From: an uncultured Bacteroides sp.
GTDB taxonomy: Bacteria > Bacteroidota > Bacteroidia > Bacteroidales > Bacteroidaceae
Assembly (NCBI GenBank): GCA_902472795.1
Contig: CABROZ010000028.1
Span: forward strand, 1 to 22,290
Length of the DNA stretch: 22,290 bases
Direction of reading: 5' to 3'
Numbering within the stretch: the first letter of the stretch is position 1; the number at the start of each line of letters is the position of its first letter. Shown here piece after piece: positions 1 to 8,166 of this stretch. Under the pieces are notes generated by a model that worked only from the letters and a program-made list of their open reading frames with translations, was not told the DNA's origin and did not search any database. A program made the translations under genes and the position numbers.

Positions 1-50
1 TAAACCTATAGTAGTAATCTGGCAAAATGGAGTCAACCTATTTCAGGACA
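1..50. mobile_element. Putative insertion-sequence end at the left edge
   Basis: SusC-like homology stops abruptly at about position 57, and the remaining leftmost bases do not encode the expected barrel sequence. On the minus strand the foreign segment begins TGTCCTGAAATAGGTTGAC, and on the plus strand it ends in CA. The TG...CA termini and general look fit an IS3-like terminal inverted repeat. No transposase is visible because the element runs off the window, so the family is an inference, and the exact boundary (48-56) and any target duplication cannot be fixed. Confidence 0.45.
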
Positions 51-1196
51 ACACAAGTTGTAGCGTTTGTAATCGAAGTTGAAGTCGTTGGCTGCATTGA
101 ACTGCTTGAACATACCACCCTGCGTAAACAGACCAGCCGACACAAAATAACGCATGTTGTCGGTACCACCTGATATATTGACATTGTGTTGTGACTGGAA
201 AGAAGCCTTGTTCATACAGTAATCAATCCAGTTGATATCGGGATAAAGGATAGGATTGGTATGGTCGCGGAACGCTGCCAGAACTTCATCGGAATACAGC
301 ACATCGTTTCCGTCGTTTCTACGCATCATGTTCACATAGTCGGCATACTGATAAGAGTTGGCAAACTCCAGATTCTTGGTACGCACATTCACACCGGCCG
401 ATGTAGAGAACGAAATCTTAGCCTTACCCTCGGCACCACGTTTGGTCGTAATCAAGATAACGCCGTTGGCACCACGCACACCGAATACCGCCGTGGCCGA
501 AGCATCTTTCAGTACGGTGATGCTCTCGATTTCGTTCGGGTCAACCTGCGACATGTCACGTTCCACACCATCGACCTGAATCAACGGAGTGGCATTGTTC
601 CACGTTGCAATACCACGCACATAGATATCTGCCGCATCGGCACCCGGCTCACCGGAATACTGCACGGTAGAAATACCGGTCACCTGACCGGAAAGAATGT
701 TGTTCACAGAACCGGAAGGAGTCTTCAACAAGTCGTCGCCCTTCATCGAAGAAATGGCACCCGTCACAGACACCTTCTTCTGCACACCGTAAGCAACGAC
801 CTCCACTTCGCCAAGCATCTGAGAGTCTTCTTCCAGTACAATGTTCAGAGTCGTGCTTTTCTTCACGACGATCTCCTGATCTTTGTAACCGATAAAACTG
901 ATCTTCAGCTTCGCTCCGGCAGGAACATCCAGCGTAAACTTACCGTCCAAATCGGTAATCACACCCACTGTTGTACCTTCGGCCAATACGTTGGCACCGA
1001 TCACCGGTTCTCCATTCGTATCCTTTACGACACCCGTCACTCTCACCGTACCCTGTTGCGCCACTTTCGGATTGGGAGCCTCTCCCGCATGGCCTTCGAC
1101 CGGCGCAAGCAGAAACAGGCACAACAACATTGCGGCAGGAAGCAACCGGCGTAAATTAGGAACTCGCCTTTCATCGAATTTTTCTTGCTTTTCCAT
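33..1196 (-). pseudogene. SusC-like TonB-dependent receptor, truncated after the first barrel strands
   Basis: This is the N-terminal part of a SusC/RagA-family outer-membrane receptor, which would import a glycan or other nutrient with a SusD partner. Numbering from the upstream TTG, it shows a hydrophobic signal segment (about 20-38), a carboxypeptidase-regulatory-like domain (about 53-125, with GEPVIGANV and DLDGKF), a TonB-box-like LGEVEVVAYG, and a plug domain ending in the SusC hallmark ITVLKDASATAVFGVRGANG and ITTKRG. Homology continues to DYKRYN and is then replaced by seven unrelated residues and a stop. Intact SusC proteins are near 1000 residues, so over half the barrel is missing and the product should not form a pore. 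ATG at 1196 is preferred to the TTG at 1202. The HTCS gene lies upstream on the same strand. No SusD is visible; it would lie beyond the left edge. Confidence 0.85.
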
Positions 1197-1281
1197 TAGC
1201 AATAATTTTAAGATTAAACATTTATTATTCCATGAAACTCTTTACAATTCATTTGCGTTTCTTCACAAACGAATCCGGTTA

Positions 1282-1289
1282 CAAAAATA
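1282..1289 (-). promoter_or_regulatory. Candidate promoter -7 element of the susC-like gene
   Basis: The minus strand reads TATTTTTG, a match to the Bacteroides -7 consensus TAnnTTTG, about 86 bp ahead of the ATG at 1196. A possible TTG (-33) lies at 1309-1307 with a slightly short 17-bp spacer. Confidence 0.5.
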
Positions 1290-1352
1290 TTTCTACCTAT
1301 TATAAACAAGGCTCTGAAAGAGTCCAAAGAGGTTGAATTTGGGTCCATGAAC

Positions 1353-1382
1353 CATTTTTCAACAAAGAATGAAACATTTTTC
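1353..1382. promoter_or_regulatory. Candidate operator: CATTTTTC direct repeat, 22-bp spacing
   Basis: CATTTTTC occurs at 1353-1360 and again at 1375-1382, in slightly longer matching contexts. A 22-bp period is about two helical turns. AraC-type DNA-binding domains, such as the one at the end of the neighbouring HTCS, usually bind direct repeats spaced this way. The site lies about 64-93 bp upstream of the proposed susC -7 element. Binding is inferred from geometry only. Confidence 0.3.
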
Positions 1383-1610
1383 CACATACGATTATATGTC
1401 TTTTTACTTAAACTATGTTACAACACATCATCGGACCTGCCTGATTCTAAAACGATTGCCCGATAGCCGGACCAATCCGTATCACCGCCTGAAATGCGAC
1501 GGCAATCCTGCAACATCCTCTGCGTCCGCTCAAGCAAGATTCGACGGACGATAACGTCCCTACCTACCCGCTGAATGGAAAAGACGAGAACAACAGTGAC
1601 CGGAAATCCA

Positions 1611-1730
1611 TACAAGTACGGCTTGCCAACAACACCTGTACGGCTCATGAGCCACACAAGCACGGCTCGCGAACAACACAAGTGTGGCTCGCGAACAACA
1701 CAAGCACGGCTCGCGAGCCGTGCAAGCGTT
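1611..1730. repeat. 22-bp tandem repeat array with palindromic core
   Basis: Five consecutive units of exactly 22 bp start at 1611, 1633, 1655, 1677 and 1699, with a degraded sixth from 1721. The core resembles CAAGCACGGCTCGCGA, where the CAC varies as TAC or TGT. The last unit and the following bases form the perfect 20-bp palindrome GCACGGCTCGCGAGCCGTGC at 1704-1723. The array begins about 20 nt beyond the HTCS stop codon. The same unit recurs at 7969-8040. Confidence 0.85.
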
Positions 1731-1742
1731 ACACAAAACAGA

Positions 1743-4700
1743 TTATTCCTCGATCACTTCGCCGCCCTGCGTGAAACGCTCCATGTATTCGGTGGGCTGC
1801 ATGCCGATTTCCTTCTTGAAACTGCTGCTGAAGTAGCGCGGATCGTTGTAGCCTACGGCATAGGCCAGGTCGGAAATACGGATGTTTTTCTTCTCCTCCA
1901 TGATGCGGCAGGCCGCCTTCATGCGGATGTTGCGGACAAACGATACGTAAGTTTGTCCCGTAAGCGACTTCAGCTTGCGGAAACAGGTGGACTTGCTGGT
2001 ATGCATCTCTTCCAGGAAGTCCGACTGGTCGAAGTCGGCATCGGCCAGATGACGGTTCACGCAGTCGATGGCCCGCTGCAGGAAGTCTTCGTCAATACTG
2101 GTGTAGTCCAGGTCTTTCACCTCGAACACCAGTTGCTTCTTGAAGTCCATGTTGCGCCGCTCGCGCGCACGGAGCAGGTTACTGATGCGTGCATGCAGCA
2201 CACTGAGACTGAAAGGCTTGGAAATAAAGGCATCGGCACCCGATTCGTAAGCCTCTACCCGGTCTTCTTCCTTATTCTTTGCCGTAAGCAAGATGATGGG
2301 GATATGCGACGTATCGAAATGACCTTTGATGTAGCGGCACAGTTCGATGCCGTCCATTTCGGGCATCATCACGTCGGACACAATCAGGTCTATCTCCTTG
2401 TTTTCCACCACTTCAATGGCCTCTTTGCCATTGGTGGCGGTGCAGACCTTATAATCAGTGCCCAGCAACTTCGTCATCAGTTGCAGCAAGTCCTGATTGT
2501 CTTCCACAATCAGCAGGGTACGCCGTACGGCAGGATGCGCGGGTTCCGCCTCCTCGCCTCCGGCCGACTCGTCCTCTGCCACGTCGGTCGGCGGATCTGC
2601 CGCCTGCAATGTCTGTTCTTCCATTCCCTCCGACAACGAATCGTCTATCTCTTCTTCAGCATAGGCCGAACGCTGCGCGGGGAACGTGACGATGAAAGCC
2701 GTCCCCTTGCCCTCTTCACTTTCTACCCCGATGGTGCCGTGGTGCAACACCACCAGATCGCGCACCAACGACAGCCCGATCCCCGTACCGATGGTCTTGA
2801 ACCTGCGATAATCGCCCTCGTAGAAGCGCTTGAAGAGCCCCTTCCTGGCCTCTTCCGAAATGCCCGGCCCGTCGTCCTTCACCGTCAGGCAAACCATACC
2901 GTCGGCAGTCTTTTCTTCCAGCGTGACGCTGACAGTTCCGCCGGGACGGTTGTACTTCGACGCATTCGAAAAGAGGTTATACAGTATCTTGTCCAACTTG
3001 TCGGGATCGAAATAGACCGGCATCCGCTCGGGCAGACAGGTAAGGCTGAAATGCATGTCTTTCCGCTGCATCAGCGGGCGGAAACTATCGAGGCTTCGAC
3101 GTACGAACAAGGCCAAGTCGGCCCGCGATACTTTCAGTTTCAGGTTACCACTCTCGGCTTTGCGGAATTCCAGAATCTGTTGCAGCAACCGGATCAGGCG
3201 GTTGATGTTGTTGTTCATCACGCGATACTGTTCCTTATATTCCGGTGCCACGTGCCTCAGCTCGTCCACCGAAGCCGACAGAATGGTGAGCGGTGTCAGC
3301 AGTTCGTGGGTGATGTTGGTAAAAAACTGCAGCTTGGCGTGGTTCACCTCTTCGGCCTTGGCCTTTTCCATCTCGTGCAGCTGGAGCGCATTGCGCAACC
3401 GGATGCGGTTGCGCACCTGGCGGTAGATGGCGTATGCCGTGCCTGCCACCAACAGCACGTACAAGGCATAAGCCCACCACGTCTTCCAGGGCGGAGGCAG
3501 TATCACGACCTTCATCCGGCAGGGTTCATCGTTCCAGACGCCATTCGAGTTGGAGGCTTTCAGGTAAAACGTGTAAGTGCCCGGCTCCAGATTGTTGTAA
3601 TAGGCAAACCGCTTGGAGGCATCGGTGTATTGCCAGTCGTCATCAAATCCTTCGAGTCTGTAGGCATAGCTGTTCCGCTCGGGCGACGCATAGTCGAGTG
3701 CCGAAAACTCAATATTGAAGTTGTTATGCCGATAGTCCAGCCTGATGGCATCCGCAAATCCGGGTGAAAGGGCCGAGATGGCCAACCGCTCGGCTTCGGG
3801 CAAACTGCTCCACGACTGATTATATACTTTGATATCGGTAATCACTGCAACCGGAGAGGTCTGCTGCACGTCAAGGCTGTCGGGATAGAAGCTGTTGTAG
3901 CCGCGATGCCCGCCAAAGAACATCTCACCGTCGGGTGCCATCGTTACCGCTCCGCGCAAGAAGATGTTGTCCTGCAGCCCGTCCACTGTGGTGTAGAGCC
4001 GGAAGGTTGCTTCCTTCAAGTCGTCGGAGGCCTTCAGTCTGATTAGTCCGGCGTTCGTGCCCAACCACAGGTTATCCTGACGATCGCTTCTGATACTCAT
4101 GACTGCATCGCCCGGCAGATTCCAACTGGCATGTACAGGCAGAAAAGAATCGCTGGCCTTGTCGTAACAGTTCAGTCCGCTGTTTCCCGTACCGGCCCAG
4201 ATGCGCCCTTGTGCGTCGCAGTGCAGACAGTCCACGTAGTCGCTGTTCAGACGGTGGTTGCGAGTCGAATAGGTCTTCAGTGTATAGGTATCCGACTGCT
4301 TGTCATGGCGCAACCTGATGACTCCGTGTGTGCCCGAAGCTGCCCAAATGTCGCCGTCGCGTCCTTCTACCACCCCCATTGTCACCACATTGTGCATGAT
4401 GGCGTCATCCACCGCAAGCGAATCGAGCCTGACAGCCCGTCCGTCGGCCCGCCGCATGGACAGCCCGTTGCGGGTCGAGAACCAGAGGTTGTGCCTGGAA
4501 TCCTCGTACACCTGATAAACGCAATGCCCTGCCAGCCAAGGGGCATCCTGCGGCATGTAGTGCTTCACGTTCCAGTGTTCCAGCGCGTATTTCTCGATTT
4601 CGTAAACGCCGTCGTCGTAGGCAGCCAGCCAGATGTGTCCGTCGGACGAACTCTGTACGATGGACATCACCGTATTGATATCGCGCAGGCTGCGTCCGTC

Positions 4701-5924
4701 CGACAACTGGGTATAGCAGACGGTTTTCCCCGTACGCCGGTCTTTCACGGCCAGTCCGTACGACCCCATTCCAAGCCAAAGGCAGTTGTCGCGGTCGATC
4801 AGCATGCTGCGCACCGATGTAGTCTTCAATTCACGTTTCAGGTTCTGCAAGCTGTCCCATGCAAAGTCGGGTTTGCGGGTATTGGCCTGCACGATGCCCC
4901 CTCCAATCATGCCGAGCCACATCAGTCCCTGACGGTCGCAAAGTACCGATGTCACCTCGTCGCTGGCGATGGAACGTTCGGAATCGTCGGGATAGTAATT
5001 GCTGAATGCCTCGCTGCCCGTATAGTCGCCACCCCTCGGTCGCAGCACACTCAGCCCGCGGCGGGTTCCTACCCAGAGCGCACCGGTATTGATGTCCTCG
5101 GCTATGCTGTAAATGATGTCGTCCGATATGGCTGCCGGATTATCCGGGTGGTTGCGGTAGTCGATCCAGGTAGTACGCGCAGGCTCGTAGGCATCTTTCA
5201 GCAGCATCAGTCCGCCACGCCAGGTGCCTACCCAGATGTTCTTGCGACTGTCCTGAAACACGACGTGTGCCGAGTTTTGCGCATTCAGGCGCGGATAGCC
5301 GTAATATTTTCCTGTTTTACTTTCGTACCGGTAGAGTCCGCGATTCCAGGTACCTATCCAGATGTCGCCCCGATCGTCCTCGAACAACGACTTGACGGCG
5401 GTTTGCGGCATCACGTTACCCGTTGTCTCATAGCCGAAAGCCTGAAAACGGTCCGTCTCTTCCATGTATTCGTAAAGCCCCCAGTCGGTGGCCAACAGCA
5501 CCCGTCCCTGTTTCGTCACCAGAATGCAGGGGATGCTGTTTCCGTTCATCTCGGGAGAATCGATTTTCCGGACACGGCCGGTACGTTTGTCCAGCACGTT
5601 CAGGCCGCTGTAAGTGCCTATCCAAAGGTTATGCTTATTGTCCTCGGCCACACATAGAATGTTGTTATTCGTCAACAGGTCGGGATGGGTGAGGTTCGAC
5701 TTGTAGGTTACAATGGAATAGCCGTCGTACTGAAACAATCCGTTACGGGTGGATATCCACAGATAGCCGTCACGGTCCTGATAGATGGACTGTATGTCCT
5801 TGTTTGACAAGCCGTTCAGTATGGGCAACGATCTAAAAGACAAAGGCGATGCCTCAGACTCTGCGGCCCGGCATACCATCGAGACAAGAAAACAAAAGAA
5901 AACGAAGCAGAGTCTATGTAGCAT
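1743..5924 (-). CDS. Hybrid two-component system sensor/regulator (HTCS), AraC output
   Basis: This one-protein signalling system of 1393 aa has sensor, kinase, receiver and DNA-binding parts and normally controls an adjacent polysaccharide-utilisation locus. In order: an N-terminal signal segment (1-21); about fourteen Reg_prop propeller repeats recognisable by IWIGT..GL-type motifs (about 45-690), enough for two seven-bladed propellers; a Y_Y_Y domain (about 745-812); one membrane helix (about 816-837); a HisKA domain with NITHELLTPL and phosphoacceptor His873; a HATPase domain with N-box Asn983/Asn987 and DDGPGI; an acidic linker; a receiver with phosphoacceptor Asp1184 in SDVMMPEMDG; and a C-terminal AraC helix-turn-helix. 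All catalytic motifs look intact and the length is normal. Its expected ligand is a glycan fragment bound in the periplasm. The probable target, the susC-like gene 546 bp downstream, is broken. Confidence 0.96.
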   Translation of the reverse strand: MLHRLCFVFFCFLVSMVCRAAESEASPLSFRSLPILNGLSNKDIQSIYQDRDGYLWISTRNGLFQYDGYSIVTYKSNLTHPDLLTNNNILCVAEDNKHNLWIGTYSGLNVLDKRTGRVRKIDSPEMNGNSIPCILVTKQGRVLLATDWGLYEYMEETDRFQAFGYETTGNVMPQTAVKSLFEDDRGDIWIGTWNRGLYRYESKTGKYYGYPRLNAQNSAHVVFQDSRKNIWVGTWRGGLMLLKDAYEPARTTWIDYRNHPDNPAAISDDIIYSIAEDINTGALWVGTRRGLSVLRPRGGDYTGSEAFSNYYPDDSERSIASDEVTSVLCDRQGLMWLGMIGGGIVQANTRKPDFAWDSLQNLKRELKTTSVRSMLIDRDNCLWLGMGSYGLAVKDRRTGKTVCYTQLSDGRSLRDINTVMSIVQSSSDGHIWLAAYDDGVYEIEKYALEHWNVKHYMPQDAPWLAGHCVYQVYEDSRHNLWFSTRNGLSMRRADGRAVRLDSLAVDDAIMHNVVTMGVVEGRDGDIWAASGTHGVIRLRHDKQSDTYTLKTYSTRNHRLNSDYVDCLHCDAQGRIWAGTGNSGLNCYDKASDSFLPVHASWNLPGDAVMSIRSDRQDNLWLGTNAGLIRLKASDDLKEATFRLYTTVDGLQDNIFLRGAVTMAPDGEMFFGGHRGYNSFYPDSLDVQQTSPVAVITDIKVYNQSWSSLPEAERLAISALSPGFADAIRLDYRHNNFNIEFSALDYASPERNSYAYRLEGFDDDWQYTDASKRFAYYNNLEPGTYTFYLKASNSNGVWNDEPCRMKVVILPPPWKTWWAYALYVLLVAGTAYAIYRQVRNRIRLRNALQLHEMEKAKAEEVNHAKLQFFTNITHELLTPLTILSASVDELRHVAPEYKEQYRVMNNNINRLIRLLQQILEFRKAESGNLKLKVSRADLALFVRRSLDSFRPLMQRKDMHFSLTCLPERMPVYFDPDKLDKILYNLFSNASKYNRPGGTVSVTLEEKTADGMVCLTVKDDGPGISEEARKGLFKRFYEGDYRRFKTIGTGIGLSLVRDLVVLHHGTIGVESEEGKGTAFIVTFPAQRSAYAEEEIDDSLSEGMEEQTLQAADPPTDVAEDESAGGEEAEPAHPAVRRTLLIVEDNQDLLQLMTKLLGTDYKVCTATNGKEAIEVVENKEIDLIVSDVMMPEMDGIELCRYIKGHFDTSHIPIILLTAKNKEEDRVEAYESGADAFISKPFSLSVLHARISNLLRARERRNMDFKKQLVFEVKDLDYTSIDEDFLQRAIDCVNRHLADADFDQSDFLEEMHTSKSTCFRKLKSLTGQTYVSFVRNIRMKAACRIMEEKKNIRISDLAYAVGYNDPRYFSSSFKKEIGMQPTEYMERFTQGGEVIEE

Positions 5925-5964
5925 TTCTTGTTACTTTAGATTATTGTTATTTTCATGTATGGCG

Positions 5965-5972
5965 CAAATGTA
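5965..5972 (-). promoter_or_regulatory. Candidate HTCS promoter
   Basis: The minus strand reads TACATTTG (TAnnTTTG consensus) about 40 bp upstream of the HTCS ATG. A TTG lies at 5996-5994 with a 21-bp spacer. It faces the hemW promoter in a 160-bp divergent gap. Confidence 0.6.
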
Positions 5973-6050
5973 CATAAAAAAAATGAATACTTGCAACAGT
6001 CTATCCAAAGATGCAGCAGCACAAAGCCGGAATATTCACCGTTTTTTCCC

Positions 6051-6058
6051 TACCTTTG
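6051..6058 (+). promoter_or_regulatory. Candidate hemW promoter -7 element
   Basis: TACCTTTG matches the Bacteroides -7 consensus 26 bp before the hemW ATG. I see no clear -33 element. Confidence 0.55.
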
Positions 6059-6084
6059 CCCCGCAAACCAACAAGTTTCCTATC

Positions 6085-7221
6085 ATGGCAGGCATCTACA
6101 TCCATATCCCGTTCTGCAAGACGCGGTGCGTCTATTGCGACTTCTACTCCACCACCCGAAGCCAACTGAAGAAGCGCTACATCCGGGCCTTGTGCCAGGA
6201 ACTGCGTTCACGAAAAGACTATCTGAAAGGCGAACCGGTGCGAACCGTTTACTTCGGCGGCGGAACTCCCTCGCAACTCGATGAAGACGACTTTGCCCTT
6301 GTGTTCGAAACCCTCGAAGAAGTGTATGGGCTGGGTGCCTGCGAAGAAACAACCCTCGAAGCCAACCCCGACGACCTGACCGACGACTACGTCGCCATGC
6401 TGCACGACCGGCTCCCCTTCAACCGCATCAGCATGGGCATACAGACGTTCGACGACGAAATGCTGCGTCTGCTGAACCGCCGCCACAACGCCCGCCAGGC
6501 CATCGAAGCCGTCGGACGCTGCCGGCGGGCAGGATTCAGGAACATCAGCATCGACCTCATCTACGGGCTGCCGGGCGAGACGGACCGCCGCTGGCAGGAC
6601 GATCTGCAACAGGCTGTGGCTCTGAACGTTGAACACATCTCGGCCTACCACCTGACCTACGAAGAAGGCACACCGCTGTACGACATGCTGCAAGCTCACC
6701 GCGTCAGCCAGGTGGACGAGGACAGCAGCCTGCGTTTCTTCTCCGCCCTGACCGACACACTGGGCAAGGCAGGATACGTCCACTACGAAATATCCAACTT
6801 CTGCAAACCCGGCCGGCACTCGCGCCACAACACCTCCTACTGGCAAGGCATTCCCTATCTGGGCTGTGGCCCGTCGGCCCACTCGTTCGACGGCGTCGGC
6901 CGCGAATGGAACGTATCGTCGCTGACGCAGTACCTCGAAGGCATGGAAAGCGGCAACCGTCCGTTCGAAACGGAATATCGCGACACCGCTACCCGCTACA
7001 ACGAGTGCGTCATGACCGCACTGCGCACCATGTGGGGCATCCCGATGGAGCAACTGCGGCAGGACTACGGCGAGAAGCTGTACCGGTATTGCCTCGACAT
7101 GGCCGCCCCCTACCTGACTGACGGCAAGCTGGAACTGAAAGACGGCTTTCTGCGGCTGACGCGTCGGGGCATCTTCGTTTCGGACGGCATCATGAGCGAC
7201 CTGATGTACGTGGACGACTGA
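6085..7221 (+). CDS. hemW: HemW-type radical SAM protein
   Basis: This 378-aa protein is a radical SAM member of the HemN/HemW family. It starts MAGIYIHIPF and has the iron-sulfur cluster cysteines C11, C15 and C18 (CxxxCxxC, followed by DF as in HemW rather than the catalytic HemN form). The glycine-rich SAM-binding FGGGTPS is at 57-63, and SMGIQTFDDEMLRLLNR, IDLIYGLPGET and the late SRHNTSYW block are family landmarks. HemW proteins bind heme and are thought to act as heme chaperones; many are mis-annotated as oxygen-independent coproporphyrinogen III oxidases. The open frame extends upstream, but that extension overlaps the promoter and lacks family sequence, so the ATG at 6085 is chosen. 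It is divergent from the HTCS gene and has no clear functional link to its neighbours. Confidence 0.92.
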   Translation: MAGIYIHIPFCKTRCVYCDFYSTTRSQLKKRYIRALCQELRSRKDYLKGEPVRTVYFGGGTPSQLDEDDFALVFETLEEVYGLGACEETTLEANPDDLTDDYVAMLHDRLPFNRISMGIQTFDDEMLRLLNRRHNARQAIEAVGRCRRAGFRNISIDLIYGLPGETDRRWQDDLQQAVALNVEHISAYHLTYEEGTPLYDMLQAHRVSQVDEDSSLRFFSALTDTLGKAGYVHYEISNFCKPGRHSRHNTSYWQGIPYLGCGPSAHSFDGVGREWNVSSLTQYLEGMESGNRPFETEYRDTATRYNECVMTALRTMWGIPMEQLRQDYGEKLYRYCLDMAAPYLTDGKLELKDGFLRLTRRGIFVSDGIMSDLMYVDD

Positions 7222-7283
7222 ATCCGACCTTTAGCCGTCACTCCTGCTTCTGCACCCGTCGCCCGCATTTTCCGAACGGACAG

Positions 7284-7315
7284 TTGCCCGATGTTCGCAA
7301 AAACAATTACCTTTG
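7284..7315 (+). promoter_or_regulatory. Candidate promoter of the ECF sigma gene
   Basis: TTG at 7284-7286 and TACCTTTG at 7308-7315 are separated by 21 bp, fitting the housekeeping Bacteroides promoter. The ATG follows 22 bp later. This suggests the sigma gene has basal housekeeping transcription. Confidence 0.6.
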
Positions 7316-7337
7316 CGCCCGAACCAACCAACCGACC

Positions 7338-7895
7338 ATGACCGAACAGGAAGTCAGACGCTATTTGAGGCAGATGAAGGAAGAAGACTCCGAACGAGCC
7401 TTCAAGGGCTTCTACGACCTGACTTACGACCGCCTGTTCCGCATAGCCTACTACTATGTCCGCGACGAAGATGCCGCGCAGCAGATTGTGCTCGACGTCT
7501 TCATGCGCCTGTGGCAGATGCGCGACCGCCTGCCCGAAGTGAACAGCATTGAAGACTACTGTTTTATCCTCACCAAGAACACCTCGCTCAACTATCTGGA
7601 GCGTGAAAACCGGCAAAGTCCCCTGCCGGCCGAACACCTGCCCGAACCGGCCGACACAGCCTCATCGCCCGAAGAAACCCTGATCAGCGAAGAACTTTTT
7701 GCCCGCTACGTCAAGGCATTGGACCGCCTGCCCCAGCGTTGCCGCGAAGTCTTTATCCGCATCCGCGAAGAGCGGCAAAGCTATGCACAAGTGGCCGAGG
7801 CATTAGGTATCAGCGTAAAGACAGTGGACGCGCAACTGCAAAAGGCCACCGCCCGACTCAAAAAGATGCTGCTGCCTGACGAAGGCGAAGAATAA
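7338..7895 (+). CDS. ECF-type RNA polymerase sigma factor (sigma-70 family)
   Basis: This 185-aa sigma factor has region 2 at about 20-90 (FYDLTYDRLFRIAYYYVRDEDAAQQIV, then the LW and YLERENR landmarks) and region 4 at about 120-178 (LPQRCREVF, then a helix-turn-helix YAQVAEALGISVKTVDAQLQKA). Length and layout match the Bacteroidota ECF factors paired with FecR anti-sigma factors. The frame opens further upstream, but ATG 7338 is the family-like start and lies properly behind the promoter. The gene heads a same-strand group of lipoprotein, FecR, TonB receptor and DUF4249 lipoprotein. It should be held inactive at the inner membrane by the FecR protein and drive the receptor operon when released. 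The exact target promoter is not recognisable. Confidence 0.93.
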   Translation: MTEQEVRRYLRQMKEEDSERAFKGFYDLTYDRLFRIAYYYVRDEDAAQQIVLDVFMRLWQMRDRLPEVNSIEDYCFILTKNTSLNYLERENRQSPLPAEHLPEPADTASSPEETLISEELFARYVKALDRLPQRCREVFIRIREERQSYAQVAEALGISVKTVDAQLQKATARLKKMLLPDEGEE

Positions 7896-7968
7896 TGCCC
7901 TAAATTAACTTTTATTACCACATCTCCAGTAGGGGATTTCCTGACAACTCACGTCTTTATAGCAAACA

Positions 7969-8046
7969 AGCCTGCGGAGGCTTCGAGCCGTGCAAGTGTG
8001 GCTCGTGAGCCGTGCAAGTGTGGCTCAAGCGCCCCGCAAGCGAACG
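7969..8046. repeat. Second 22-bp tandem array, same unit family as 1611-1730
   Basis: Units of 22 bp begin at 7969 (divergent), 7991 and 8013, with a partial fourth from 8035. The two central copies share TGCAAGTGTGGCTC, and the array contains GGCTCGTGAGCC, a near-palindrome like the GGCTCGCGAGCC of the first array. It lies about 75 bp after the sigma stop codon, within the 271-bp gap before the small lipoprotein gene. The rest of that gap shows only a short inverted repeat (GGAGC/GCTCC, 8101-8115). Confidence 0.75.
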
Positions 8047-8166
8047 AAAGGTAAATCTGCAACAAACAGATAAACAGCTATTTAGAGTAAAACCGGAAAA
8101 GGAGCCGATCGCTCCGATTCGCTTAACTATACATTTAATGTTTCTTTTACTTATTTATTCAATAAC

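Larger units (their letters stand above)
1197..1742. other. 546-bp intergenic region between the HTCS and susC-like genes
   Basis: No credible gene is present; the short open frames here have no family features and partly run through tandem repeats. From the HTCS side it holds a 22-bp tandem array (1611-1730), a stretch without obvious structure, a directly repeated octamer (1353-1360 and 1375-1382), and the candidate susC promoter. The length suits a regulated PUL promoter region. Confidence 0.7.

Noticed and set aside
1369..1681. Short open frames in the HTCS-susC gap
   Set aside because: Small, mutually overlapping, and partly translating the 22-bp array; no supporting features.
1611..1730. 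CRISPR array at the 22-bp repeats
   Set aside because: Units are contiguous without unique spacers, repeats are too short and no cas gene is near.
1575..3767. A 730-codon plus-strand open frame antisense to the HTCS gene
   Set aside because: It mirrors the HTCS coding frame, has no domain features and begins inside the 22-bp repeat region; the HTCS on the other strand has full domain support.
4131..5657. A 508-codon plus-strand open frame antisense to the HTCS propeller region
   Set aside because: Composition-driven shadow frame; the minus strand encodes regular IWIGT..GL propeller repeats.
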